NCBI RefSeq assembly: GCF_963678835.1
Contig: NZ_OY787469.1
Location: 2,108,001 to 2,172,000, forward strand
DNA from: an uncultured Desulfuromonas sp.
Lineage (GTDB): Bacteria; Desulfobacterota; Desulfuromonadia; Desulfuromonadales; Desulfuromonadaceae
Reading direction: 5' to 3'
DNA: 64,000 nt
Notes under the pieces: model-generated
The model's input: the letters and a program-made list of their open reading frames with translations, nothing else
Told to the model about the DNA's origin: nothing
Database searches by the model: none
In this document: positions 8,881 to 17,596 of the stretch, one piece after another
How the letters are laid out: every line of letters starts with the position of its first letter
Numbering within the stretch: position 1 is the first letter of the stretch
Made by a program: the position numbers and the translations under genes

Positions 8881-9858
8881 ATGTCTATTAACGAGAAACC
8901 GCAAGGATTCCATTTTGCCAGACATCTCGATGGCAACGGCGGGGCTGAAGTTCTTGACTGGCCTTTGTTGCAGAACGGACGCAGCCGCGATCAGGTCTGG
9001 GTGCATTGTGATTATGAAGATCCACAGATCCAGCAGTGGTTGACACGTCAGAGTCTTGATCCCCTTGTGGTTGAAGCGATGACCGCAGAGGACAGCCGTC
9101 CGCGAGTCGCTCTTTTTGATCAGGGGGCTCTCGTTGGCTTGCGTGGGGTTAATAAAAATCCTGATGAAGCGATGGAGGATATGGTCTCGCTACGGGTGTG
9201 GCTGGACCCTGACCGGATCATCACCTTGAGTAATAAGCCTTTGGCGTCCATCCGGGACATTCAGCAACAGTTTGTCCAGGGGCGTGGTCCTAAAACCACC
9301 CAAGGACTGTTTTCAGAACTGTGTGATCGTTTGGAATGGTATGTCAGTCAGATGATTGATGATTATGAAGATGAGGTGGAGTTGATCGAACAAAGCGACC
9401 TTGCCGAAGACCATTTGCGCCGGCGTGAGGCCATCTCCAATTTACGGCGGCGTGTGGTCACGCCACGCCGCTATCTGGCTCCGCAACGCGATGCCTTATC
9501 GCACTTATCCGTTGAGCCTCCCAGCTGGTTTAACGAGCGGACCCTGATGCATCTCAAGGAGATCCGCAACCGCCTGCAACGCCATATGGAAGATCTGGAT
9601 GCCGTGCGCGATCGGACTGTCATCGTTCAGGAGGAATTGCAGGCGCAAGTTTCCGACCAGCTTAACGCTCGAATGTATATTATCAATATCTTTGCCGCGA
9701 TTTTTCTGCCGTTATCCTTTTTTACCGGTTTGTTCGGTGTCAATCTCGGTGGTATCCCCGGGGCGCATTCCGCTGTCGCCTTCCTGCTGTTCAGTTTCTG
9801 CCTGCTGGTTATCGGTGTTGGCTTGATGGTCGTTTTCCACTGGAAACGCTGGTTCTGA
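8881..9858 (+). CDS. zntB: CorA-family divalent cation transporter, ZntB-like
   Basis: Inner-membrane pentameric metal transporter of the CorA superfamily; ZntB members move zinc. The protein is 325 residues: a large cytoplasmic alpha/beta domain with long helices (about 150-265, rich in Arg/Glu heptads), then two C-terminal membrane helices. The first ends in the signature FFTGLFGVNLGGIPG, with GVN in place of CorA's GMN and the following Gly-Gly-Ile-Pro typical of the ZntB branch. The start at 8881 is supported by GGAG 9 bp upstream; the frame is open back to 8725, but that extension has no family counterpart. The last 147 bp, which encode both membrane helices, are antisense to the tail of the MscS gene. 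Confidence 0.87.
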   Translation: MSINEKPQGFHFARHLDGNGGAEVLDWPLLQNGRSRDQVWVHCDYEDPQIQQWLTRQSLDPLVVEAMTAEDSRPRVALFDQGALVGLRGVNKNPDEAMEDMVSLRVWLDPDRIITLSNKPLASIRDIQQQFVQGRGPKTTQGLFSELCDRLEWYVSQMIDDYEDEVELIEQSDLAEDHLRRREAISNLRRRVVTPRRYLAPQRDALSHLSVEPPSWFNERTLMHLKEIRNRLQRHMEDLDAVRDRTVIVQEELQAQVSDQLNARMYIINIFAAIFLPLSFFTGLFGVNLGGIPGAHSAVAFLLFSFCLLVIGVGLMVVFHWKRWF

Positions 9859-12315
9859 ATTGACCGGTGTTTTAGGACCGCGCCATTTTTCCCAGACGTT
9901 GTCCGACACGGAGCGTAAATGCAGATCGCGTTGCGGGAAAGGGATGGAGATCCCTTCCTGATCGAACCGTTTGTAGATGGCAACACTCAGATCACTTTTC
10001 ACATCAAGACTCTGGTCAAAATTTTCCAACCATACCCGCAATTTGAAATCCAGAGAGCTGGCACCGAACGCAACGAACAGCGGTGATGGCTCCGGGTAGT
10101 TCAAAACGGTTGGATTGTTTTTGGCTTCCTCCTTGAGGATGGCCAGCACCCGTTCGATATCCTCCCCATAAGCAACACCGACATCAATCGTGATCCGTGC
10201 CCGTGAATTGCTGTGAGTCAGGTTGGTGACCTTTTCGGAAATCAGCTGACTGTTAGGGACAATGATCTCCGCCTGGTTGTAGGTTTCAATCACCGTGGAA
10301 CGCAGACCGATTTTGCGGACAATCGCCCATTCCCCATCGAGAATGATCCGGTCACCGAGTTTGATGGGGCGTTCGAACAGCAGGATCAGGCCACTGACAA
10401 AGTTGTTGACGATATTTTGCAGACCAAATCCGATCCCGATGCCGAGGGCACCGGCAATGACGGCAAAGCTTTGCAGGCCGATGCCCAGGGATCCCAGCGT
10501 TAGTAACAGGCCACAGGAGATGATGATGTAGTGGAGCAGGGTTTTCAGGGAATCGCGCAAGCCACTATCCATATAGCGCGGTCCGACAATTTCGACATCA
10601 AACAACGAACGCATGAACCAGGAGAGACTGAACGCCAGGTACATGATCATCACCACCATGATCACGGTGCTCAGCGTCAGCTCAACTTCGCCAACGGTGA
10701 TTCCAAAATCTTTGACCGCCAACCAGGTGGTGGTTACGCTGTCACTGCCACCCCAGATCTGTACGGTATAGAGCATGCCGTAAATGAACAGTGCGCCGAC
10801 GATAAAATGATTGATGCGGCGGGCGAGGCGGGAGCCGAAAATCTTGAAAAACTTCCAGCTTTGCACCCACGGGTGGCCGAGGAGATAGTCAATACCGCCT
10901 TGAGTGAGGCGCATGACCATATACACCATCAGCAGCACAAAGACGGTTTTGATGGCCGAGTCGACCAGACGCAAGGACAGGGTACTGTAACCGCCGAGCT
11001 GAGCAATTAGGGAAATGGTTAACACAATAATCCCGATGCGCTGTCCGATGATCAGCTGCCAGGAGTCTTTGTTGCGGCGACTCAGCAGGCACATCCGGGC
11101 CAGCAGAGGAATGCCGATCAGGGACAGGACCACCAGGTAAAGACGTAAAAACGGTAACGGCAGGCCAATCACCTGCAGAAACATGGAGATCAGATAGATG
11201 AAGGCCAATAGCCAGACCAGCATGGCGTGGCGACGTTCCGGTACAATCCCGGCCACGAGGATGCTGGCGGCAATGACGCTGATCACCAGCAGATAAAAAG
11301 TCCATGCTAAGGGCGGTGCCTTATACAGTGGACTGAGGGTGGCAAAGGCGACAAATAAACCGGCGGCCCAGGGATGACGGAACAGGATGTTCCATTGGGA
11401 GGCATCATCCTTTTTACGATGCTTGCGTAGGTTGAACGCTAAGACCAGAGCAAGGATCACTTGCATGACCGTGACCCACCAATAGTCATGGAGATAGCTT
11501 TCACGGTACCACTGCACCAGGTTGAAATTATCTTTGGCCTGCTGGCTGAGTTCGATGTTGAACTGCTGATAAAAGTCACTGCTGGCAAAGGATCGGGCGG
11601 TTTTTTTGAAAATTTGCGCGCGCAGGTTTTTCAGTGCCGTATCGATTTGGCGCACCGTGGCTTCGTTGCCGTCCTGAATCAGAACCATCTGTTGTTGCAC
11701 GGCAATGAGTTTGCCGCTGGCATCGGCAATGAGTTTGAGCAGAGTGGTAATTTTTCCCGCAGCGCGGTCAAATTCTCCGGCGGGAAATTCGGTGTTCTCT
11801 TTGGTCAGATAGGCTTTCCATTCTGCCCAGAATGTTTTGCGTTGTTGCCATTGGTTGCGCAAGTTATCAAGCGTGGTCAACTTTGTGGAAAGTGTGTCAA
11901 AAATGGTTTTGAGATTGCTAAGCTGGCCAATGAGGACACTGCGTGTTTCCAAAAGCCGTTCAAAACTCCATAGTTCCGGATCGCCCAATTCCTTGATGCG
12001 TTGATCAAGGGCTTTCTGACGATCCATCACTTTGTCGAGATTGTCTTTGGTCTGTTCCAGCGTCGTGATTTCATCAAGCTGTGTTGTGATTGCGGCGGTG
12101 TTGTTGTTAAGTGTCGCCAAGCGTGAAACGATTTCAGAAACGCCGGGGAACACCGTTGCTTGTGCTGCGGAATCTGCTGTTTCGTCCGGGGACGGCGCAG
12201 TCTGCTCGCTCACGTATCCCGTAGCGGAGCCGTTGTTTTCCGGACTGGCCCAGCATGGGGAAAAAAATAGAGTGAAGATTAAACAATGAATAATAAAGAA
12301 AAGGGGGCGCACCAT
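9712..12315 (-). CDS. Large MscS-family mechanosensitive channel
   Basis: Inner-membrane channel that opens under membrane tension to release solutes in hypo-osmotic shock. About 867 residues: a signal peptide (MVRPLFFIIHCLIFTLFFSPCWAS), a periplasmic coiled-coil region (about 30-280), some ten membrane helices, then the MscS core with the glycine/alanine-rich pore helix (AVIAGALGIGIGFGLQNIVNNFVSG), the beta domain (LGDRIILDGEWAIVRKIGLRST) and the alpha/beta domain ending in IPFPQRDLHL. The size and N-terminal domain resemble MscK/YnaI-like or YjeP-like members. The start at 12315 gives the signal peptide and has AGGAG just upstream; an upstream ATG at 12357 is possible. A hydrophilic Gln/Glu-rich tail of about 60 residues after the core is encoded antisense to the 3' end of the zntB-like gene. 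Confidence 0.87.
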   Translation of the reverse strand: MVRPLFFIIHCLIFTLFFSPCWASPENNGSATGYVSEQTAPSPDETADSAAQATVFPGVSEIVSRLATLNNNTAAITTQLDEITTLEQTKDNLDKVMDRQKALDQRIKELGDPELWSFERLLETRSVLIGQLSNLKTIFDTLSTKLTTLDNLRNQWQQRKTFWAEWKAYLTKENTEFPAGEFDRAAGKITTLLKLIADASGKLIAVQQQMVLIQDGNEATVRQIDTALKNLRAQIFKKTARSFASSDFYQQFNIELSQQAKDNFNLVQWYRESYLHDYWWVTVMQVILALVLAFNLRKHRKKDDASQWNILFRHPWAAGLFVAFATLSPLYKAPPLAWTFYLLVISVIAASILVAGIVPERRHAMLVWLLAFIYLISMFLQVIGLPLPFLRLYLVVLSLIGIPLLARMCLLSRRNKDSWQLIIGQRIGIIVLTISLIAQLGGYSTLSLRLVDSAIKTVFVLLMVYMVMRLTQGGIDYLLGHPWVQSWKFFKIFGSRLARRINHFIVGALFIYGMLYTVQIWGGSDSVTTTWLAVKDFGITVGEVELTLSTVIMVVMIMYLAFSLSWFMRSLFDVEIVGPRYMDSGLRDSLKTLLHYIIISCGLLLTLGSLGIGLQSFAVIAGALGIGIGFGLQNIVNNFVSGLILLFERPIKLGDRIILDGEWAIVRKIGLRSTVIETYNQAEIIVPNSQLISEKVTNLTHSNSRARITIDVGVAYGEDIERVLAILKEEAKNNPTVLNYPEPSPLFVAFGASSLDFKLRVWLENFDQSLDVKSDLSVAIYKRFDQEGISIPFPQRDLHLRSVSDNVWEKWRGPKTPVNSEPAFPVENDHQANTDNQQAETEQQEGDSGMRPGDTTEIDTEQTGKKG

Positions 12316-12406
12316 GGGCTCCTTGGTTGTTCTCGGGTTGATGGATGAGCGAAACATCAGTTTTTATTCTACCTTGAATTCGCGCGCGAGAGAACCGTTG
12401 GTGCAC

Positions 12407-12440
12407 AAAAAAGCCCCCGTCATCCGAAAATGACGGGGGC
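12407..12440 (-). terminator. Rho-independent terminator of the porin-cytochrome operon
   Basis: GCCCCCGTCA (12413-12422) and TGACGGGGGC (12431-12440) form a 10-bp stem with an 8-nt loop. On the minus strand it is followed by six T residues (12407-12412), and it lies 26 bp after the MtrB-like gene's stop. Confidence 0.88.
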
Positions 12441-12465
12441 ATCTGTTCCAGACGAGGTAACGAGC

Positions 12466-14883
12466 CTAGAACCGATAGCTTACCGATGTGTTAAGCAAGT
12501 AGAGTTCGCCATCGTAGTCATCACCAAGGTAGGCTTCACCATCTTCAACCCAGCGGTAGAAACCGCTGACGGCAAGAGTCAATGCCGCGTTGAAGCGATA
12601 TTCCGCTCCCAAGGTCAGGTCCAGAGTCTCATAATCGAGATCGGAATAATCATCCGATCCGCTGTAATCAAGGTAGCTCATCATGATGGTCTGGGTGTAA
12701 GGGAGATCATTGGCGTCGAGATAGGCCAGATAGTCCGCTTCCGACATGCCGGACAAGACGTAATCCACATAGTTTTCATAGTAGATATTGTCGCCAAAGT
12801 TGGGGTTGTCGGCAGATGCTTCCGCTTTGGTCAGGGTCAGGTCACCACTGAGAGTCAGCTTGTTCGTAGCCTGATAGGTGGTGGACAGGTAGAGCACCTG
12901 AGCCGTGGTGTCGTAATCGACATTGTCATAAACCGAAGCGATTTGTTCGCCCATACTTTCTGAGAAACAACCGACATAAAGTGCCGTGGCATATTTGCTG
13001 GTGGTTTTACCGTATTGGTAATCGTAACCAGCACTGAACGTCAGTTTTTCGGTCGGCATCATGAAGATACTGACACCGGCATTCCAACTGTTGTTCTCCC
13101 AATCATTGTACGCTTCATCATTCTCTTCAAAGGTGTATTGGCCGTTGACGCTCAACGAGAAAATGTCGTTGGGGGTCCAGGTGCCACTGGCTTTGAACTG
13201 ATGATGGTTTTCAGCGACATTGCTGCCGGAGGTCGTGCGGTTCCAGCTGCGCAGAACTTCATAAAACGGTGAGTTGGTGGTCATGTCCAGCGGATCGGGA
13301 TCGCTGTCCAGCAGTTGGGTCCAACCGTATTGATTCAAATCGTTGTAGCCCAAACCGTTGCTGAAGCTGAACGGAGTGTCCGCGTGTTCATAGGTGTATT
13401 TGGCACGCAGATTGACCGAAGACATCGGGCGTGAGCTGATGCCCAACTCAAAGGTGTTATAGGTTGTTTCTTCGTCGTCAAGGTAGGCTTCATCGCGCAG
13501 GCTACTGTCATACTCTTTGTAATTGCCGTTGTCGCGATCGACCACTTTATACGTATAGGCTCCGGTCAGCATAGTACCGGCACCGAGGACGTAAGACGCA
13601 TCCAGGCCTGTTTCGAAGACGTCGCGGCTGGCGCTGGAAGGACGGGTGTAGTTGAAGTCAGATACTGGAATGGTGTCGGCACCAAACACGATCGAAGTAT
13701 CAGCCGTGTATGACGTCATATCCACATACAGATCATCGCTGTCGATTTCATACTGCTTGGCATACGCTTTGAGACGCAGCCCGGCAATGCTCCGATTGCT
13801 GGCACTGAAAAACAGGGTGTCGGAATCGTATTCCAGATCGTTGTAATTGTTTTTCGTATCGGCACTGACATAGCTGCCGTACAGTGTGGTTGCGCTGGCC
13901 GCATCGTAGCGCAGTTTCACCGTATCCATTTTCTTTTCAATGTCTGCGGTGATACCGATTTCCTGGGACTCGTTTTCGAACAGCAAACGGTCATAATAGG
14001 GTTTGGCGATATCGTCGTAGTAATAGTCATTGTCGACGCGACCTTCGTGCGCATAGTCGTCGCTCCGGTTGTCGAATTCGCGCTCGGTGTGGAAATAGCT
14101 GGCGGTCAGCCCGGCCATTTTAAAGGTGGCACCGATGCTGACTTCTTCCGTGGTCTGGTCGATTTCCTGACCAACGGCAACGGTATGACACGGTGTGCAT
14201 TGACCCGTCATCAGCGTGCTTTGCTGCCAGCCGTGTTTTTCCTCATGGCTGAATTTCACTTCAGGAACCAGGTAGGGAAATGCCGGCAGTTGCAGTTTGG
14301 CACTGGCTTCATGTTTACGGCGTTCGATCATGTAGTCGCGGCCTTGATCCAGATCGTTAAAGGTTGCAGTTTGCAGACCTTCGAGGCCGACTTTTCCTGC
14401 TCCGGTGAGCAGGGGAACCGCATTGGCTGCGATGATGCCATCGTAAATATCGTGTTCGCCACCGGCATTGATACTCGGTTCAAAGCTGCCGTAACCGGGA
14501 GTACCCGCCGTTGCCGACAGATGCGGTTTGTCCTCAAACAGCAGGTCATGGCGTAAGCGATGAATGAACTTTTGATAGTTGTACTTTGCCCGCAGCACTC
14601 GCTTGATATCGAAACGTGCCGATCCTTCACTCTCTTCTTCGTCGGTGTACTGACCTTCGAGTTCTATGCCGACACCGTTTTGGCGGACATCGAGTTCAAG
14701 ACCGCCGCCGATGGAAGAATCCATGGATTCATATTCGGCGGTTTTATTCAGACTGTCATCACTGCTGACTCCGGTGTAGCCCAGATTGATGGATGCTTCT
14801 GACCAGTCGGCTGCAAAGCCACTGGTTGCCATCATCAGGACCGCGATGGATGCCAACAAAACATAGGTACGTAACTGTTTCAT
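12466..14883 (-). CDS. MtrB/PioB-family decaheme-associated outer-membrane porin
   Basis: Large beta barrel (805 residues) that should sheath the decaheme cytochrome encoded immediately upstream, making a conduit that moves electrons across the outer membrane. A signal peptide ends near FAA-DWS (residue 25). The rest consists of dozens of amphipathic strands with Tyr/Asp-rich turns and ends in NTSVSYRF, a classic barrel terminus. The MtrB/PioB assignment is by the barrel size, sequence style and pairing with a decaheme protein. Unusual is a heme-attachment motif CTPCH at residues 229-233, inside a loop, whereas MtrB-type proteins normally have at most a bare CxxC near the N-terminus. The gene lies 23 bp after the cytochrome gene and is followed by a strong terminator. 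No MtrC-type surface cytochrome is in the cluster. Confidence 0.85.
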   Translation of the reverse strand: MKQLRTYVLLASIAVLMMATSGFAADWSEASINLGYTGVSSDDSLNKTAEYESMDSSIGGGLELDVRQNGVGIELEGQYTDEEESEGSARFDIKRVLRAKYNYQKFIHRLRHDLLFEDKPHLSATAGTPGYGSFEPSINAGGEHDIYDGIIAANAVPLLTGAGKVGLEGLQTATFNDLDQGRDYMIERRKHEASAKLQLPAFPYLVPEVKFSHEEKHGWQQSTLMTGQCTPCHTVAVGQEIDQTTEEVSIGATFKMAGLTASYFHTEREFDNRSDDYAHEGRVDNDYYYDDIAKPYYDRLLFENESQEIGITADIEKKMDTVKLRYDAASATTLYGSYVSADTKNNYNDLEYDSDTLFFSASNRSIAGLRLKAYAKQYEIDSDDLYVDMTSYTADTSIVFGADTIPVSDFNYTRPSSASRDVFETGLDASYVLGAGTMLTGAYTYKVVDRDNGNYKEYDSSLRDEAYLDDEETTYNTFELGISSRPMSSVNLRAKYTYEHADTPFSFSNGLGYNDLNQYGWTQLLDSDPDPLDMTTNSPFYEVLRSWNRTTSGSNVAENHHQFKASGTWTPNDIFSLSVNGQYTFEENDEAYNDWENNSWNAGVSIFMMPTEKLTFSAGYDYQYGKTTSKYATALYVGCFSESMGEQIASVYDNVDYDTTAQVLYLSTTYQATNKLTLSGDLTLTKAEASADNPNFGDNIYYENYVDYVLSGMSEADYLAYLDANDLPYTQTIMMSYLDYSGSDDYSDLDYETLDLTLGAEYRFNAALTLAVSGFYRWVEDGEAYLGDDYDGELYLLNTSVSYRF

Positions 14884-14906
14884 AATATTACAGGCCTCCT
14901 TGTTGG

Positions 14907-15971
14907 CTATCGCGTCAAACGGCTACCGCCGCCCGGGGTGTAGAGAGAGGGCAGATCGGAACCGTGGACACTTGGGTGACATTGACTACAACGCGTCATC
15001 ATGGCCATTTGCATGGCATGCTTGTCATCGATGCCTGAACCGGTGATTTTGTTCAGGATGCCCTGAGCACTGGTGCCAATGGCAGCCTTTGCTGGATCCG
15101 AATCCGAAGCATACTGCGCATATTCAGCCAATGCGTCCGTGTTGGGACGGAAATTGGTATGGAAATGCAGCTCATGACATTGCAGGCACAGGAACGGCTC
15201 ACTCTGTTTAATCAGATTGTCAGCCACAGTGCCGTGGGGGTTATGACAAATGGTGCAGTCTTCCATGACCGGCGCATGTTCGAAAGCAAACGGCCCGGAC
15301 TGATCCATGTGGCAGGTCAGGCACAGCTCGTTTTTGCGTTCGTCAGTACGCAGCATGGGGCGGGTTTGGCTACCATGAGGGTTGTGACAGTCGCTGCAAC
15401 CCATTTTGCCTTCTTTTACCGGGTGATGATTGGGCATGTGCATCTTGGCACGCACATCCTGATGGCAGCTGTAGCACAGCTCGTCTTCCGGTTTACTGAG
15501 CATGGCTTTGTTGGCGCCATCGTCATGGACGGTGTGACAGTCTGTACAGCCGATGCCGTAAGCGGCATGGGTGGAATGGTTCCACTCCATGGTTTCACCC
15601 TCGGTATGACAGTTTTGGCAGATCGCTGATGCCTGGGCGGCATTGAGCGAGCCAAAGCTGAGGATTTTTTCCGTATCCCCTTCGTCAATGTGCTGGCTGG
15701 CCGGTCCGTGGCAGGATTCGCAGCCCTGATTGTCCATACTGTTGGCCAGATATTCAAAATCGGCCAACAAATTGTGGATGTTGTGTTCAAAGGCCTGTCC
15801 CAATTCCTCGTGACAGTCGAGACAAGCGCTTGAGCCCACGGATTGGGCGTCGGCGATCTGGGGGATCGTCGCGTCCAGTTGTGTTCCCGGTTGAGAGCAG
15901 GCGCACAGCATTGCCAGTAGCAAGGCGCTGATCCCACCGACAACAACACGGTTGTAACGGTGTTTCTTCAT
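14907..15971 (-). CDS. Decaheme c-type cytochrome, DmsE/MtrA family lipoprotein
   Basis: Periplasmic multiheme electron carrier of 354 residues. Ten CxxCH motifs can be counted (CLDCH, CESCH, CQNCH, CTDCH, CYSCH, CSDCH, CLTCH, CTICH, CLQCH, CSQCH), matching the MtrA/DmsE/PioA count. The N-terminus has a lipoprotein-type signal (LLLAMLCAC, with Cys25 as the likely lipid anchor), which would tether it to a membrane; soluble MtrA has no such anchor. It is the first gene of a two-gene operon with the MtrB-like porin, so its likely job is to pass electrons through that barrel to or from an extracellular acceptor. An inverted repeat at 16004-16030 lies 33 bp upstream. Hemes would be attached by the Ccm system, not present here. 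Confidence 0.9.
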   Translation of the reverse strand: MKKHRYNRVVVGGISALLLAMLCACSQPGTQLDATIPQIADAQSVGSSACLDCHEELGQAFEHNIHNLLADFEYLANSMDNQGCESCHGPASQHIDEGDTEKILSFGSLNAAQASAICQNCHTEGETMEWNHSTHAAYGIGCTDCHTVHDDGANKAMLSKPEDELCYSCHQDVRAKMHMPNHHPVKEGKMGCSDCHNPHGSQTRPMLRTDERKNELCLTCHMDQSGPFAFEHAPVMEDCTICHNPHGTVADNLIKQSEPFLCLQCHELHFHTNFRPNTDALAEYAQYASDSDPAKAAIGTSAQGILNKITGSGIDDKHAMQMAMMTRCSQCHPSVHGSDLPSLYTPGGGSRLTR

Positions 15972-16424
15972 GTTTCTCTCCTTCTTCCATGATTGTGTAC
16001 GTTTCTACTATAGGCAGAGACTATAGTAGAGAGAATGAAATACGATGGAAGATAGCGCCTTGATCTGGCCAAGTCCAATTCAAAAAAACAATTCGTCTTT
16101 ATGAGGAAATTGACAATTGTTATGGTCTTATAATAATTCTGTTGCCTCTATAAGAACAACTTCTGCAGACGGGTGTTTGAGGGTAAAGTATCGATAATGT
16201 TAATGGTATTTGGAAGTGTTATATGGATTCAGAGCTCTTAGCCGTGTTTGATATAATATTAATTACTAGGTAGTATTTTAAACGAAAACGTGTTGCGCTT
16301 TTTTTTTCAGTGTGTATGATAGCTGCATCAAGGTGTGAGAGGGCGCGGATTGGAGACAGATGGAACGTCTGCCATACCACGCCTCTGACATCGTTTTTCA
16401 ATTCAACCTCAAGGAGGAATACAC
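15972..16424. other. Divergent promoter region between cytochrome operon and peroxidase
   Basis: This AT-rich 450-bp region contains no gene. Besides the inverted repeat listed separately, TATAAT at 16253-16258 is a plausible -10 box for the peroxidase gene. TTATAATAATTCT from 16128 resembles a PerR box (TTATAATnATTATAA). CGCCTTGATCTGGCC (16057-16070) read on the minus strand gives GG-N10-GC, a weak sigma-54 candidate for the cytochrome operon. All three are pattern matches only. Confidence 0.35.
16004..16030. promoter_or_regulatory. 10-bp inverted repeat upstream of decaheme operon
   Basis: TCTACTATAG (16004-16013) and CTATAGTAGA (16021-16030) are perfect complements around a 7-bp spacer, 33 bp before the cytochrome start codon. 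The centre-to-centre spacing of 17 bp fits a regulator dimer; as RNA it would be a 10-bp hairpin in the leader. No T-run follows, so it is not a terminator. Confidence 0.5.
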
Positions 16425-17501
16425 ATGAAAAGAGGGATCTCACTGTCGTTGCTTTCAGTTGTACTGATTGTGCTTTGCGCTTCACTGGCACTTGCATCCG
16501 CCGAAGCGGAATTGCGTGGATTGGCGCAAGGAATGTTTAAGCCTATTCCCCAAACAGCACCACAACTGAAAGGCAATGCGGCCACTGCAGACAAAGTTCG
16601 GTTGGGCCACATGCTTTATTTTGAGCCGCGTTTGTCGGCTTCTCAACTGATCAGCTGTCAGACCTGTCACAATGTTGGCCTTGCTGGAGCAGACTTGCAG
16701 GAAACTTCAACTGGTCACGGCTGGCAAAAAGGGCCGCGCAATGCGCCGACAACCTATAATGCTGTTTTCAATACAGCTCAGTTCTGGGATGGCCGTGCCA
16801 AAGACCTGGCTGAACAGGCGAAAGGTCCCGTTCAGGCTTCTGTCGAGATGAACAACACTCCTGCTGCCGTCATCAAAATCCTTAAATCCATTCCTGACTA
16901 TGTCGCATTGTTCAAAAAGGCCTTCCCGGGTCAGAAAGATCCTGTGACCTTTGACAATATGGCGGATGCCATTGAGGTGTTTGAGGCAACCCTGCTGACG
17001 CCGAATGATGCCTTGGATCGTTATATGGCTGGTGATAACAACGCGCTGAGCGCTGATCAGAAAAAAGGGTTGGAACTGTTTGTGAACAGCGGTTGCGTTG
17101 GTTGTCACGATGGTGTGAACTTGGGGGGATCGGATTACTTCCCGTTTGGCGTTGTTGAGCAGCCGGGAGCTGAAATTCTGCCTGTTGATGACAAAGGTCG
17201 ATTCAAAGTGACCAATACTGCCTCAGATGAGTATGTGTTCCGTTCTCCGGTATTGCGCAATATTGCGTTGACTGCTCCTTATTTCCATTCCGGTAAAGTC
17301 TGGAGTCTGGAGCAAGCTGTGGCCATTATGGGCAGCTCGCAACTGGGGATGGAGATCAATGATGAGGAAGTGGCCCTGATCGTGGCTTTTCTGAATGGCT
17401 TGACCGGTGAGCAACCGGTTGTCACCCATCCGGTTTTGCCACCGAGCACCAAGGCAACCCCCAAGCCGGTTCTTCAGGTTGGCGCAGTCAACGCACATTG
17501 A
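16425..17501 (+). CDS. Di-heme cytochrome c peroxidase (BCCP/MauG family)
   Basis: Periplasmic enzyme that reduces hydrogen peroxide to water with electrons from a c-type cytochrome. It is 358 residues with a signal peptide ending near ALA-SAE. Two heme sites are visible: CQTCH (about residue 79, the low-potential peroxidatic heme) and CVGCH (about 225, the electron-transferring heme). Family landmarks such as LGHMLYFEPRLS, RNAPTTYNAVFN, FWDGRAKDLAEQA and the C-terminal YFHSGKVWSLEQAV are present. AAGGAGG lies 9 bp before the ATG. It is divergent from the decaheme operon, and PerR and rubrerythrin genes lie 6 kb away, consistent with an oxidative-stress role in an anaerobe. A terminator follows at 17545-17577. 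Confidence 0.92.
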   Translation: MKRGISLSLLSVVLIVLCASLALASAEAELRGLAQGMFKPIPQTAPQLKGNAATADKVRLGHMLYFEPRLSASQLISCQTCHNVGLAGADLQETSTGHGWQKGPRNAPTTYNAVFNTAQFWDGRAKDLAEQAKGPVQASVEMNNTPAAVIKILKSIPDYVALFKKAFPGQKDPVTFDNMADAIEVFEATLLTPNDALDRYMAGDNNALSADQKKGLELFVNSGCVGCHDGVNLGGSDYFPFGVVEQPGAEILPVDDKGRFKVTNTASDEYVFRSPVLRNIALTAPYFHSGKVWSLEQAVAIMGSSQLGMEINDEEVALIVAFLNGLTGEQPVVTHPVLPPSTKATPKPVLQVGAVNAH

Positions 17502-17544
17502 TGCCAAAGGTCAGTAGCTGTAAACAGTTATTGACAGAGAAAGA

Positions 17545-17577
17545 AAAGCCCCGCTTTATTTTGAAGCGGGGCTTTTT
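17545..17577. terminator. Bidirectional rho-independent terminator
   Basis: AGCCCCGCTT (17547-17556) pairs with AAGCGGGGCT (17564-17573), flanked by A4 on the left and T5 on the right. It serves the peroxidase gene and can also end the convergent chemoreceptor transcript. Confidence 0.88.
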
Positions 17578-17596
17578 CGTTTTGTGAAGATTGTGC

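Noticed and set aside
10531..11010. 159-residue reading frame opposite the MscS gene
   Set aside because: It is antisense to the conserved channel core and has the His/Glu-rich composition typical of a shadow frame.
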